Source: Myxococcus eversor (GTDB taxonomy: Bacteria; Myxococcota; Myxococcia; Myxococcales; Myxococcaceae). Taken from it: a stretch of DNA of 64,000 nt. Positions 17,345-25,910 of this stretch are shown here, piece after piece (positions within the stretch are counted from its first letter, which is position 1; each line of letters begins with the position of its first letter). A program made the position numbers and the translations under genes. The stretch spans positions 124,001 through 188,000 of the forward strand of contig NZ_JAAIXY010000008.1 of the NCBI RefSeq assembly GCF_010894455.1, written 5' to 3'. The notes beneath the pieces are model-generated. The model was given only the letters and a program-made list of their open reading frames with translations, searched no databases and was not told the DNA's origin.

Positions 17345-18100
17345 TCAAGGGGCTGCGCGCCGGCCTATTGCTGGGAAGCGCTCGTAGGCCCGCTTCAGTG
17401 CGTCCAGGTGCGCCGCATTGTCCAGGTCGAGTGGCGCGTCCGTGAGCCGAACCACCCACCCGCCCGCATCGGTGCGCCGCGCCCGAGAGAGCAGGTCCGC
17501 GTCGCGGGCAGGGTCCGGGAACCCGATGGCATGTGCGGCCGCGGCAGACCAATAGTTCAGCCACCCCAGGCAATGTGGAATCTCGGCCGAGCTGAGCTGC
17601 TCTGGCAGCTTGAGTGCTGGCAGTCCCCGGGGCGGCACCCCTGGCTTGTGGACCGGATCGCGTGTTTGCCGCGCGATTTCGACCCCCGCGCTAGATGGCG
17701 TCGCATGCCCCCAGAACGCGCGGGCTGCCTCTGCGACGCCTCCAAGCACATCCGCTGCTGCCGCGATGACTGCCTCATCCAGGGGCAGCTCTGCGTGGAC
17801 ATCGAGCAACGGCTGCCCACCCGGCGCTCGGCGGGCGGGTGTTTGCAACCCATAAATCATCACCGGAGAGCTTTCGTCGCCGTTGCACACGAGAGGGAAG
17901 CCACCCTCCTTGCTCTCTTCGTCGAGCCACGCGTCGCGCTGCGGCAATACGGTGGGGCGCCCGTCTTCGGAAACCTTCCAATCGAGGCGCAAGCCGGGGA
18001 AAGCCCGCTCGAGCCCCTGCACAACAGCGAGCGCGCGACCGTCCCTGGCAAGCAAGGCAGGCGCGTAGACAATGAGGCCGAGGGTGCTTTGCGCCGTCAT
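17345..18100 (-). CDS. Probable immunity protein of the lipoprotein-toxin cassette (DUF5953-like)
   Basis: A 251-residue soluble protein without signal peptide. The ATG at 18100 overlaps the toxin stop (ATGA), a strong sign of coupled toxin/immunity translation; an alternative ATG lies at 18109. The sequence (YAPALLARDGRALAVVQGLE near the start; GLQTPARRAPGGQPLLDVHAE; LGWLNYWSAAAAHAIGFPD near the end) resembles a myxobacterial domain of unknown function that I recall as DUF5953; this was not searched. In myxobacterial sit-type cassettes the gene directly downstream of the lipoprotein toxin protects the cell. Cytoplasmic location fits neutralising a nuclease. Confidence 0.65.
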   Translation of the reverse strand: MTAQSTLGLIVYAPALLARDGRALAVVQGLERAFPGLRLDWKVSEDGRPTVLPQRDAWLDEESKEGGFPLVCNGDESSPVMIYGLQTPARRAPGGQPLLDVHAELPLDEAVIAAAADVLGGVAEAARAFWGHATPSSAGVEIARQTRDPVHKPGVPPRGLPALKLPEQLSSAEIPHCLGWLNYWSAAAAHAIGFPDPARDADLLSRARRTDAGGWVVRLTDAPLDLDNAAHLDALKRAYERFPAIGRRAAP

Positions 18101-19014
18101 CGCTTGCACCCCGTGACGACGATATCCAGTTCACTCGCTGCACGTTCCAGCGCGTCTTTGTGCGCTTCGGTGCTCACCCCAACGACGAAGCCATATCCAC
18201 ATGACAGCGCGATGTCGCGCTCTTCCCTCATCTTGGCCACCTGGTCTTTGACCACCTGCCCCTTGAGAAAGGCATTGTACGTGTCAAATTGGTCGGTCTT
18301 GATTTCCCACAGGACGCGCACGCCGACTTGCAGCGCATCAAAAAGCTTGCCGCCAACGAGTACGTCCATTCCGGGGTAGCGGTTCGGCGGAAACTTGTCG
18401 GCGCATTCATTATGCGGATCATCTCCTCCCGCATGTGGCACCGGGATGGGCCTGCAATTCGGGCGGCGCTCTCCCTCCACGGGCTCGGTCGGCGACGGGG
18501 GGAACCCGTCCTGCCCTGATGGCTCGGGCTTGGGCTTCCGATTCGACGAGGGCTCCTGCGAGGCGGGCTTTGTTTGGGGCGCGGGCTCGACTTCCTCCTG
18601 GCTACTCCCGCTCAACTCATGCGCGTCCAGCGCTTCCTTGATGACGGCTCCCACCACCACCACGCCGACGATGATCACCGCGCCCGCGACGATCTCCGGC
18701 GCCGCCAAGACACAGAGGCCAATTCCCCAAACGGCCGCATCCGCGGAAGCAAGCGAGCACCTGCCCGTGGTGTCGTGAAACCGGACCCGTTCCCGGTCGA
18801 GAGTATGAAAGCACCGCTCCACCAGCATGGGCCATGCCTGGGAGGCCTCTTGCACGACGCAGCGTCCCCCGTCACTCCACGGCAGCGTCGCTGCTCTCTG
18901 GAGGTTGGCGCTCCTTGAGTCCCGCGTCACGCGCTCCCTTGGGCTCGGCGCTGACGTAGCGCAGGCAGAGAGGACGAGGAGAAGTGCGGCGTACGCTCGG
19001 AGATGCATGGTCAC
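18097..19014 (-). CDS. SitA-like lipoprotein toxin with C-terminal PD-(D/E)XK nuclease-like domain
   Basis: A 305-residue lipoprotein: lipobox LSAC (Cys18), a Trp/Cys-containing N-terminal region, a hydrophobic stretch (about 94-127), a long Pro/Ser/Glu-rich hinge (135-200), and a C-terminal domain (about 205-305) with GMDVLVGGKLFDAL (D226) and LWEIKTD (E237, K239), the D...ExK pattern of restriction-endonuclease-fold nucleases. The C-terminal domain resembles a myxobacterial DUF I recall as DUF6310. The architecture matches polymorphic lipoprotein toxins that Myxococcus passes to kin by TraA-dependent outer-membrane exchange. The start is GTG at 19014 or ATG at 19008; neither has a good ribosome site. 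Downstream: coupled putative immunity gene. The DNA here is less GC-rich than its surroundings, which suggests transfer. Confidence 0.72.
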   Translation of the reverse strand: MTMHLRAYAALLLVLSACATSAPSPRERVTRDSRSANLQRAATLPWSDGGRCVVQEASQAWPMLVERCFHTLDRERVRFHDTTGRCSLASADAAVWGIGLCVLAAPEIVAGAVIIVGVVVVGAVIKEALDAHELSGSSQEEVEPAPQTKPASQEPSSNRKPKPEPSGQDGFPPSPTEPVEGERRPNCRPIPVPHAGGDDPHNECADKFPPNRYPGMDVLVGGKLFDALQVGVRVLWEIKTDQFDTYNAFLKGQVVKDQVAKMREERDIALSCGYGFVVGVSTEAHKDALERAASELDIVVTGCKR

Positions 19015-19193
19015 GTCTTTTTCATTCGAGCCAGAGAGCGACTGCTCGAGGCTAGCCCGCCTCTGAGGTTTCCTCTAATGCGGATTGATTGCTTCGTGCC
19101 TTCCCTTGGAAGAGGTCCCTTGGATTGAAGCTTCTGAGTGCTGGGCGCTGGCCCCTCAACATGCGGGGTGGACTCCTCATGGCGCCCTCCATA

Positions 19194-19221
19194 AATCCAT
19201 GAAATTACAATAATCCATGAA
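19194..19221. repeat. Direct repeat in AT-rich promoter region
   Basis: AATCCATGAA occurs at 19194-19203 and again at 19212-19221 (18 bp apart) in the most AT-rich part of the 258-base gap between the divergent toxin and esterase genes. It could be a regulator site for either gene. Confidence 0.4.
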
Positions 19222-19272
19222 TGGCATCATCATTGCCTCCTGGTGGTGCTCCCCTTGCGAGGAGACACCTGG

Positions 19273-20940
19273 ATGAGAACCGCTTCATGGAAGGCCGTGG
19301 CGCTGTTGGCGTGGAGCATGGGTTGCGGAGCCGCCCCCGGCGATGACGTCGCACCCGCGCCACAAACCCACGCACAATCACTCGCCACCAGCGTGAAGAT
19401 TCCCATCACCCCTTCCATGGTGAGGGTGGATGACGTCCGTCCCGTCGTGGGCAACTACGCGGCGCTCTATGACGAACAGGCCGCCATTGGCGATCCGCGC
19501 GGCGGCTCCAGCTTCAAGCCGGCGACGAGCTGGGCCAACGTCGTCTACAACGCCAGCGCCTACCCCATGGGCTTCATCATCGACCTGGGCGCGGCCCACG
19601 ACCTCACGGAGCTGGGGGTCTTCGACACGTATGACACGGGGACCATCCAGTTCGATGTCGGAACCCCCGGCGCTTGGACACCCGTCGTCACGTTCAGCAC
19701 GAACCTGTGGGAGCAGTGGAAGCTCTTCCCCATCACCCAGCGCACCCGCTACCTGCGCTTCACCCGGACGCTGTACGGCGCCACCAACGAGCTGGTCATC
19801 TACGGCAGCCCCGTGGACCCGAGCGGCCCTGTGAACACGCCCCCCACCGTCTCCGCCGGCGCCAACCAGACGGTGACGCTGCCCACGACGACCGCCACGC
19901 TGTCCGGCACCGCCAGCGACGCGGATGGCTCCATCGTCTCGCGGCAGTGGGCCCAGACGCAGGGACCCAACACCGCCACGCTCGTGACTCCCACTTCGCT
20001 CAACACGAGCGTCTCGGGCCTGGTCGCCGGGACGTACATCTTCGAACTCACCGCCACGGATGACGACGGCGCCAGCACGTCGAACACGACGACGGTGACT
20101 GTGATTGCCGCGCCCACGGGACGCGGAACGACGACGGAGGTCTACAGGACGGCGTCCTCACCCGGCAACTACGGGTACGTCCTGTACCTGCCGCCCGGCT
20201 ATCAGGAGGGCTCGAACTGGCCCATCGTCTTCTTCCTCCATGGGCAATCGGAGACGGGTGACGGCGGGCCCACGCAGCTCAAGCGGGTCCGCGTGCATGG
20301 GCCGCAGAACTACATCGACAACCAGGGGAAGGACTTTCCCTTCATCCTCGTCTCGCCCCAGGCGTCGCCCGGAAGCACCTGGAGCCCGTGGGAGGCCGAG
20401 AACCTGCTCCATCCCTTCCTCAACCACATCGTCTCTCAGCTCAAGGTCGACCCGCGCCGCGTGTACATGACGGGCCTGAGTCTCGGCGGCGGGGGCTCGC
20501 TCTCCTATGCCAGGACGTTCCCCTCGCGGCTCGCGGGCATCGTCGCCGCGTGCCCGACGTCCTGGCCCGGAGACCAGGCCTACGCGAACGGGATGATTGC
20601 CTCGGGGCTCGGCATCTGGGCGTTCCACGCCGTCAATGACGGCCAGTACCTCTACACCGCCACCGCCTCCTGGTTCGACCAGTTCGGCACCGCCATGGGC
20701 GGGACGAGCGGCGTGCTCAGCACCTACACCGCGCCCAACGCGACGCAGACGGCCTTCTTCCGCCCCGCGACGAAGAAGTGGGAGTGGATCAACGGACAGG
20801 CCTCCATGGACACGACGGGCGCGGGGCCGGCACACCCGGTCCTCTTCACGCTCTACAACACCGGTGGCCATGGCATCTGGGACACCGTCTACAAGGACCC
20901 CAAGGTCTGGGAGTGGCTGCTCGCACAGCAGAGGCCCTGA
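19273..20940 (+). CDS. Secreted PHB-depolymerase/feruloyl-esterase-like hydrolase (lipoprotein)
   Basis: A 555-residue lipoprotein (lipobox SMGC). After the signal there is a discoidin/CBM-like beta-sandwich (about 45-175), a PKD/Ig-like domain (about 185-275, NTPPTVSAGANQTVTL to TSNTTTVTV), and an alpha/beta-hydrolase of the LpqC/PHB-depolymerase type. The nucleophile is S403 in GLSLGGGGS; D456 (VNDGQY) and H533 (GGHGIWD) are likely partners. The ATG at 19273 has GAGGAG about eight bases upstream and begins the signal peptide. It probably hydrolyses a polymeric ester bound by the accessory domains. A hairpin terminates it. Confidence 0.85.
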   Translation: MRTASWKAVALLAWSMGCGAAPGDDVAPAPQTHAQSLATSVKIPITPSMVRVDDVRPVVGNYAALYDEQAAIGDPRGGSSFKPATSWANVVYNASAYPMGFIIDLGAAHDLTELGVFDTYDTGTIQFDVGTPGAWTPVVTFSTNLWEQWKLFPITQRTRYLRFTRTLYGATNELVIYGSPVDPSGPVNTPPTVSAGANQTVTLPTTTATLSGTASDADGSIVSRQWAQTQGPNTATLVTPTSLNTSVSGLVAGTYIFELTATDDDGASTSNTTTVTVIAAPTGRGTTTEVYRTASSPGNYGYVLYLPPGYQEGSNWPIVFFLHGQSETGDGGPTQLKRVRVHGPQNYIDNQGKDFPFILVSPQASPGSTWSPWEAENLLHPFLNHIVSQLKVDPRRVYMTGLSLGGGGSLSYARTFPSRLAGIVAACPTSWPGDQAYANGMIASGLGIWAFHAVNDGQYLYTATASWFDQFGTAMGGTSGVLSTYTAPNATQTAFFRPATKKWEWINGQASMDTTGAGPAHPVLFTLYNTGGHGIWDTVYKDPKVWEWLLAQQRP

Positions 20941-20952
20941 GGCCCGACGTGT

Positions 20953-20985
20953 CCCTGGGCGCTCCGGTCGTAGGGTCGCCCAGGG
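20953..20985 (+). terminator. Hairpin after esterase gene
   Basis: CCCTGGGCG (20953-20961) pairs with CGCCCAGGG (20977-20985) around a 15-base loop, 12 bases after the stop codon, in the gap before the convergent gene at 21031. Confidence 0.5.
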
Positions 20986-21030
20986 CACTCGGAGCCGCGA
21001 ATAGAGGTCCCGCGGATATCGCGGAGGCGC

Positions 21031-22236
21031 TCAGATGCTCTTCATGACCTTGCCGTCGTAGGCACCGTCACTGGCTGGGGCGATGGAGTGGAACGTCGCG
21101 CCTGGCTCGCAGCCCGAGGGGAGCAGCGCCCGCGGGAGCAGCGCCACGAGGTGCAACTGGCCATGGACCCTCCCCCGGGGCAGCGTCTTCTCGGGCTCTC
21201 TGGCGAAGGCGTTCACGATGAACCGCGGGGCGATGTCGACGTAGCGCGCCAAGGAGAAGCGGACGTGGTCGAGGTTCCCCACCGCCTGATGCAGCGCCTC
21301 CGCTCCCGGGCAATCCAGGAGGAGTTGGAGCAGCTTGGGGCTCAGCGTGCTTCGGAAGGCGCCGAGGTAGGCCGACCTGAGCCGGGTGGTGTGCAGCCGC
21401 ACCGCCACGAGCCCCTCGGGGAGTGGGTCCAGGAAGAAGTCCTGGCGGTAGTCATGGCCGCCATCCTTCAACAGCCGGGCCGTCAGCTTCTTCTGGGCCG
21501 CGGGCTTGCCCGTGGCGAGCACCTGTTCAATGGCTCGCGACAGGCCGGCTCCGTCCGTGCCCTCGTAGCCCGCCGCTACGGCGATGGACTTGCGGCCTCG
21601 GCTGGAGAGCCAGTCGAGCAACTGGGCCCGCAGCGCGCTTGCGTCAGCGGGCTCCACGGCCTCCACCTTCACCTCGAAGTTGGGCTCGTCGCGCAGCGGC
21701 TGGGCATCCACCCAGTCCCGCGTGGCTCTCCCCAGGTCCGGCTCCAGGAACCAATAGTTGGAGAAGCGCGCCTCCACGGCCTTCCGGATGTACTCACCCA
21801 TGCTCCGGGCGACGGGGATGGCCGCGCCCTCCTCGCCCGCCGCGGCGGCCACCACCTGGGCCTGGTCCACGTCCTCTCCCTCCTTGTAGGTGAGGAAGGC
21901 CATGGCCTGGTCATTGTGCACGTCCACAATCATCGCCTGGACGTCGGGCGGGAAGTTGTAGGCCGCGTCCTCCTTGAACCACCGACCCCGCACGAGGGCG
22001 AGCGAGCCTCCATGGTCGGAGCCATCCGTGGCGCGCCAGCGAAGGTGCCTGAAGCCCAGGCGATAGAAGACGCCCTGACTGTGCGTGGGACTCTGCCCTC
22101 CGGAGGAGATGGGACGGTGCGAGGGGTACTCGACCTCGATGTTGGCGAGGTGCTGGAGCTTTTCGCTCCACATGTGGGCATCGTTCAGCGCTTCCAGTTC
22201 ATCGGGGGACAACGAGGGCGTGGCGTCTTGGCTCAT
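21031..22236 (-). CDS. Hypothetical protein, 401 residues
   Basis: A soluble protein without signal peptide or membrane span. I do not recognise the family. Visible features: an acidic start with HMWSEKLQHLANIEVEYPSHRP, a beta-rich segment around GVFYRLGFRHLRWRATDG, a central GEYIRKAVEARFSNYWFLEPD, and an alpha/beta C-terminal half ending GATFHSIAPASDGAYDGKVMKSI. Codon use matches the neighbours. It lies 150 bases downstream of the next gene on the same strand and may be co-transcribed with it. Confidence 0.7.
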   Translation of the reverse strand: MSQDATPSLSPDELEALNDAHMWSEKLQHLANIEVEYPSHRPISSGGQSPTHSQGVFYRLGFRHLRWRATDGSDHGGSLALVRGRWFKEDAAYNFPPDVQAMIVDVHNDQAMAFLTYKEGEDVDQAQVVAAAAGEEGAAIPVARSMGEYIRKAVEARFSNYWFLEPDLGRATRDWVDAQPLRDEPNFEVKVEAVEPADASALRAQLLDWLSSRGRKSIAVAAGYEGTDGAGLSRAIEQVLATGKPAAQKKLTARLLKDGGHDYRQDFFLDPLPEGLVAVRLHTTRLRSAYLGAFRSTLSPKLLQLLLDCPGAEALHQAVGNLDHVRFSLARYVDIAPRFIVNAFAREPEKTLPRGRVHGQLHLVALLPRALLPSGCEPGATFHSIAPASDGAYDGKVMKSI

Positions 22237-22386
22237 GCGCTTCCAGGGTCGGCCCGAGTGAAGTCCGAGTGGAACCCGGTCAACTGCTCCATGCCCTCAG
22301 GGGAACCTGGGGCAGGAGCAGGGCTCATCGTGATGGGGAACGGAGCCGGCTCGGATTTGTCGCAGCGAACCCGTGTAAGCCGCGGG

Positions 22387-23370
22387 TCAGTGCTGTGCCG
22401 TGCAGGTGCCCGTCCAGTCGCAGTACAGGCCCGCCTGGCAGCGGCCTCCGCAATACAGCGACGTCCATGAGCAACCGCAGTAGCCATAGCGGCCCACCGT
22501 GCCGGCATCCGGTGTCCCGCCTCCCGTGGGCAGGCTCGGAGTGTAGACCCCCGCATCAGCACGGCCGGCGTCCCAGCCACCTCCGGGGGTTCCAGCGTCC
22601 CAGCCGCCGCCCGGGGCCGTGTACCCGCCGTCACTCGAGCCACCCGGAGGCAAGGACCCACTGTCCTGCGGGCCGGAGCCACCATCGCGCGGACCGCCGT
22701 CCGTGACAGGGCCCGTCGCGGGCGTCGACGACGGGTCCACGAAGCACTGCATGAGCCCGCCGGCCTGATGGCAGTAGTAGACGATGGCGCCGACCTCGAC
22801 GGCGATGATGACGGTGCCCACCACCAGCACGGTCGCCACGACGATGGGGGCCACGGTGGTCCCCGCGATGGCGCCCACCGTGCTCACGGCGGCCTGGGCC
22901 TCCGCGGCGGTGGCCTCGATGGCGACGGCGCTGCCGGGCACGGCCACCGACGTGATTTCCGCGCCCGTCTGCATGGCGATGGCCGCCTCGGTGACGGTGA
23001 TGGGACCGATGCCCTCGCCCACCACGATGATTTGCGCGCTGCCAGAGAGCGCCTCCGCCGCGGCGGCCTGCATCCACCCGACGTTTCCCGCGGAGATGGT
23101 CGCCGCGCCCGCCGTGTTGGCCGCGCTCGTCCCCGTCAGCAGGACCTGGCCCGAGCTCCACACGTAGCTGCTCGCCGCATACGTCTCCGCCGCGATGCCC
23201 TGGGCTTGCAGGTACTGCACCATCGCCATGGCGTTGTGGAACCGACCAATCACATACACCGGCAGGCCCGGAGTGTATCCAGGCCAGAGGTTCGCGCTCG
23301 CTGGAAGCGAGGCCAGCAAGACACAGACACCACCAACGAGCGACAGCCAGTTGCGAAGACGTCCAGTCAT
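22387..23370 (-). CDS. Secreted hypothetical protein with Gly/Asp-rich linker and Cys-rich C-terminus
   Basis: A 327-residue protein. The Sec signal (hydrophobic core LVGGVCVLLASLPASA) is followed by an alanine/valine-rich region with a strong transmembrane stretch near 195-225 (PIVVATVLVVGTVIIAVEVG), a low-complexity DGG/GGGWDAG linker (about 235-295) and a C-terminal cluster of seven Cys (GYCGCSW ... GLYCDWTGTC) like an EGF-type disulfide knot. The ATG at 23370 begins the signal peptide. The layout suggests a membrane-anchored surface-exposed disulfide domain. No family recognised. Confidence 0.75.
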   Translation of the reverse strand: MTGRLRNWLSLVGGVCVLLASLPASANLWPGYTPGLPVYVIGRFHNAMAMVQYLQAQGIAAETYAASSYVWSSGQVLLTGTSAANTAGAATISAGNVGWMQAAAAEALSGSAQIIVVGEGIGPITVTEAAIAMQTGAEITSVAVPGSAVAIEATAAEAQAAVSTVGAIAGTTVAPIVVATVLVVGTVIIAVEVGAIVYYCHQAGGLMQCFVDPSSTPATGPVTDGGPRDGGSGPQDSGSLPPGGSSDGGYTAPGGGWDAGTPGGGWDAGRADAGVYTPSLPTGGGTPDAGTVGRYGYCGCSWTSLYCGGRCQAGLYCDWTGTCTAQH

Positions 23371-23456
23371 GGATTCTCCAGGGGTGAGACATCCATTATA
23401 CATCGACGCACTGTTTTCTCCGTCTCCCTCCACGAAGTCAGACTCGAGGGCACCCG

Positions 23457-23720
23457 ATGAGCACAGGTCGAGGTGTTCGTGAGCCCAGACCTGGTCCTCG
23501 TCAGGGAATCAGCGCGGCAACTCGATGTCCTCGTGCCCGAGCCGGGTGCCTGCGTCGATGCTCGCTTGCGCGCGCGGCGGACGTGGGCCCTCGGCTCGCG
23601 CAGTCTCGCAAGGAGGGGCCGCGCGACGCGGCGGTGGTGGCCGCCATCGCGCGGAACGTGCTCACCCACTCCCTCGACGTGGTGGTCGGCACCGAGGTGG
23701 ACCTCCCCCGCGTTGCCTGA
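23457..23720 (+). pseudogene. Possible gene remnant followed by a terminator
   Basis: Two stretches look like real protein in different frames: VEVFVSPDLVLVRES with RQLDVLVPEPG near 23465-23560, and RDAAVVAAIARNVLTH with SLDVVVGTEVDLP ending at the TGA at 23718. A hairpin at 23734-23758 directly follows that stop. This suggests the tail of a decayed gene with a frameshift between the two parts. No family was recognised. Confidence 0.3.
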
Positions 23721-23733
23721 GGCTCCGCTCGGG

Positions 23734-23758
23734 GGGCGCCGGCGGCGTCCCGGCGCCC
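23734..23758 (+). terminator. 9-bp hairpin
   Basis: GGGCGCCGG (23734-23742) pairs with CCGGCGCCC (23750-23758), loop of seven. It follows the remnant's stop codon by 13 bases. No U-tract. Confidence 0.45.
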
Positions 23759-23885
23759 GTGAAGTCTGGCCCGCTCGTTGATGCGATTGACGCGGTGCGA
23801 GCGCCGCTTCGCGTGCCAGATGGACGCAGGCCCGTTGCCGCTGGACGCACGCCGGTGCCCATCCCAGGGCATGTCAGGAATACTC

Positions 23886-23921
23886 CTCGCGGGGGCCGCT
23901 CTAGCTCGCGGGGGCCGCTCT
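23886..23921. repeat. Short tandem duplication
   Basis: The 17-mer CTCGCGGGGGCCGCTCT is present at 23886-23902 and 23905-23921 (period 19). It lies in the otherwise gene-free stretch 23721-23978 upstream of the C58 protease gene, in which I see nothing else apart from the ribosome site. Confidence 0.6.
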
Positions 23922-23978
23922 GGAGCGCGGACTGGCACAGTCGTTGCTCACCCGGCGTCAGCTCGCCGGGGAGGGCTC

Positions 23979-24707
23979 ATGACCAGAAAACGGACGGAGT
24001 TCAGCCAGAAGAAGCTCGCACTGAAGAAGGGGCTCAAGGCGGGAGGGTTCTGTCTCGCCCTGGCCAGCCGCTGGGTGAGGCACATCCTCGACAGCAAGAA
24101 GGATGGGTGGGACGTCCCCAAGCAGGACGTGGACACTCGACTCCAACTGCTCACCGACGAAGCGGTCGAGCTGCACGCTCTTCACCAGAAATACCTGGCC
24201 CGTCAGCAGAAGGTGATGGACATGGTCAACATGCAGGAGGCGCTCGTCCTCGTGGCCAGGTCAGGGTTCATGCCGAACCGAGGCAATCTGGTTCAATACC
24301 TGGGGGAAAACGACGAGGAGATGACTCGCTTTTCCCTGGTCGACGTCAATGGCATCCATCTCCAGAAGAGCGCGCTGCTGGTGATGAAGAAGCTGAAGGT
24401 GCGTCCCGCGAGTGTGACGAGCGTCACTGTCACGAACGCCGAAGCGGCCGAGACGATTGCCTCGGAGAAGATACACAAGAGCTCCACCTACGTCGTCACA
24501 CCCGTGCATGGCACGACTTCCTCGGAGCATGCCATGGCCATCTATCGCTCGGATGGCGTCTTCTCGACCTACTTCTACATCTTCGACCCCAACTACGGCG
24601 AGGTCTTCGCCTCGAGTTCGGAAGACGCGGCGGTTGTCATCAACGCGCTCATGGGCCCGGAATGCCCTTACAAGACAAACCAGTGGAACCTGCTGCGCTG
24701 CAACTGA
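23979..24707 (+). CDS. YopT-like (C58 family) cysteine protease
   Basis: A 242-residue protein without signal peptide. The catalytic pattern of YopT/AvrPphB-type proteases is visible in order: C25 in GGFCLALASRWV, H184 in SSEHAMAIYR and D203 in YFYIFDPNYGEVF. In the known family these residues form the triad, and the members are effectors injected into other cells (YopT cleaves prenylated Rho GTPases; AvrPphB cleaves plant kinases). The ATG at 23979 has GGGGAGGG just upstream; the frame is open further back in non-protein-like sequence. The gene is alone, flanked upstream by degraded DNA and downstream by convergent bioY. A predation or competition effector is an inference. Confidence 0.75.
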   Translation: MTRKRTEFSQKKLALKKGLKAGGFCLALASRWVRHILDSKKDGWDVPKQDVDTRLQLLTDEAVELHALHQKYLARQQKVMDMVNMQEALVLVARSGFMPNRGNLVQYLGENDEEMTRFSLVDVNGIHLQKSALLVMKKLKVRPASVTSVTVTNAEAAETIASEKIHKSSTYVVTPVHGTTSSEHAMAIYRSDGVFSTYFYIFDPNYGEVFASSSEDAAVVINALMGPECPYKTNQWNLLRCN

Positions 24708-24722
24708 AGGCCCCTGCGGAGG

Positions 24723-25316
24723 TCAGGCTTCGCGAGCCTGGACGCGTCGCCAGGCGAGGGAGGTGACGACACCGGCGAGGACGGCCTTGAGCAGCCCCCC
24801 GGGGATGAACGGCACGAAGCCCTTGTGGATGGCCGTGGCGAGTCCGAGAGAGGCCGCCACGCTGAGCCAGCACACGCCCGTGGCCAGGATGACGAGCTGC
24901 CCCGCGAGGAAGAGGGGCACCGCTGTCCGCGGGCGTCTGTCGTAGGCGTGGCGCGCCGCGAGGCCCACGAGGAAGGCCGCGGGCAGGAAGCCCACCAGAT
25001 AGCCGCCAGTGGGCCCGACGAGCGCCGCCCAGCCGCTGGCCGCCTTCGCGAAGACGGGCAGCCCCACCGCTCCCAGCAGGAGATAGGCGAGCTGCCCGGC
25101 CACGCCTCGCCGAGGCCCGAGCGCGGCGGCCGTGAGGACGACGGCGAACGTCTGTCCCGTGACGGGCACGGGTGAGCCCGGCACCGTGATGGAGGCTTGA
25201 GCGCACAAGGCCGTGAAGAGCGCCGCGCCGAGGACGAGCGCGGCCTCCTGGGCACGCGTGCGCACGAAGACGTCAGCCAGGACGCGATGCGGTGGAGGAC
25301 TCGCGCCCGCGCTCAC
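24723..25316 (-). CDS. bioY: Biotin transporter BioY (ECF S-component)
   Basis: A 197-residue integral membrane protein with six hydrophobic segments. The BioY family pattern is clear: ALCAQASITVPGSPVPVTGQ, then RRGVAGQLAYLLLGAVGLPVFA, GPTGGYLVGF and the C-terminal FVPFIPGGLLKAVLAG. It binds biotin in the membrane and works alone or with ECF ATPases. The start is GTG at 25316. No biotin-synthesis genes are close. Confidence 0.92.
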   Translation of the reverse strand: MSAGASPPPHRVLADVFVRTRAQEAALVLGAALFTALCAQASITVPGSPVPVTGQTFAVVLTAAALGPRRGVAGQLAYLLLGAVGLPVFAKAASGWAALVGPTGGYLVGFLPAAFLVGLAARHAYDRRPRTAVPLFLAGQLVILATGVCWLSVAASLGLATAIHKGFVPFIPGGLLKAVLAGVVTSLAWRRVQAREA

Positions 25317-25512
25317 CGCCGACCCACCAGCGAGGAGTGCGAGCCGCGCGACGACGCGGAGGGGAGGGAAGACACGGACCGATGCTCGGTGAGGACGCTC
25401 ACCGATGCAAGGAGGCGAAGGGGGGCTCGCCCGAGACTTCCGGGTGTGCCGCCTGGGCGTGCATGAGGCACCGCCCCTCTCTCGATTCAGGTTTCGGGGC
25501 CGCGCGGCGGCT

Positions 25513-25854
25513 CTACTTGCCGTAGCCCGCGCTGCGCACGTCGGTCAGCTTGCCGTCGGTGAAGGTGACCACCTGCATGAGGCGGTTGGGCCCGAAGTTG
25601 TACGTCCACTCCTCCACCTGGACCGTCACCGTCTGCGTGGTGGCGGAGTCCTCCTTGCCTCCGCGGACCCGGTTCCTCGTGGAGGTCGACTCTTCTCGGA
25701 CGTGCGTGCTCATGGGCTGTCCGCACTTCATGACCGCATCGGACTGGGAGGCGCCATCCGAGATGAGGTTGCTGCCACAGCGCATGGACGCCGCTTCACC
25801 ACGGAAGGGCACGATGAAGGAGGCGAGGACGAGGCCGGCCAGGAGGGTACGCAT
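25513..25854 (-). CDS. Small secreted DUF2845-like protein
   Basis: A 113-residue protein with a Sec signal peptide (MRTLLAGLVLASFIVPFRGEA). The mature part shows the DUF2845 pattern: MRCGSNLISDGASQSDAVMK followed by CGQP, then VEEWTYNFGPNRLMQVVTF and the terminal GKLTDVRSAGYG; the two Cys probably form a disulfide. Periplasmic; role unknown. The upstream-extended frame (to 26091) is discarded because the signal peptide starts at 25854. Confidence 0.8.
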   Translation of the reverse strand: MRTLLAGLVLASFIVPFRGEAASMRCGSNLISDGASQSDAVMKCGQPMSTHVREESTSTRNRVRGGKEDSATTQTVTVQVEEWTYNFGPNRLMQVVTFTDGKLTDVRSAGYGK

Positions 25855-25910
25855 GCGAGGCAGCTCCAACGAGCGGGGGTGCGCGAAGGACGAAGGCGCC
25901 CCCGGGATAT

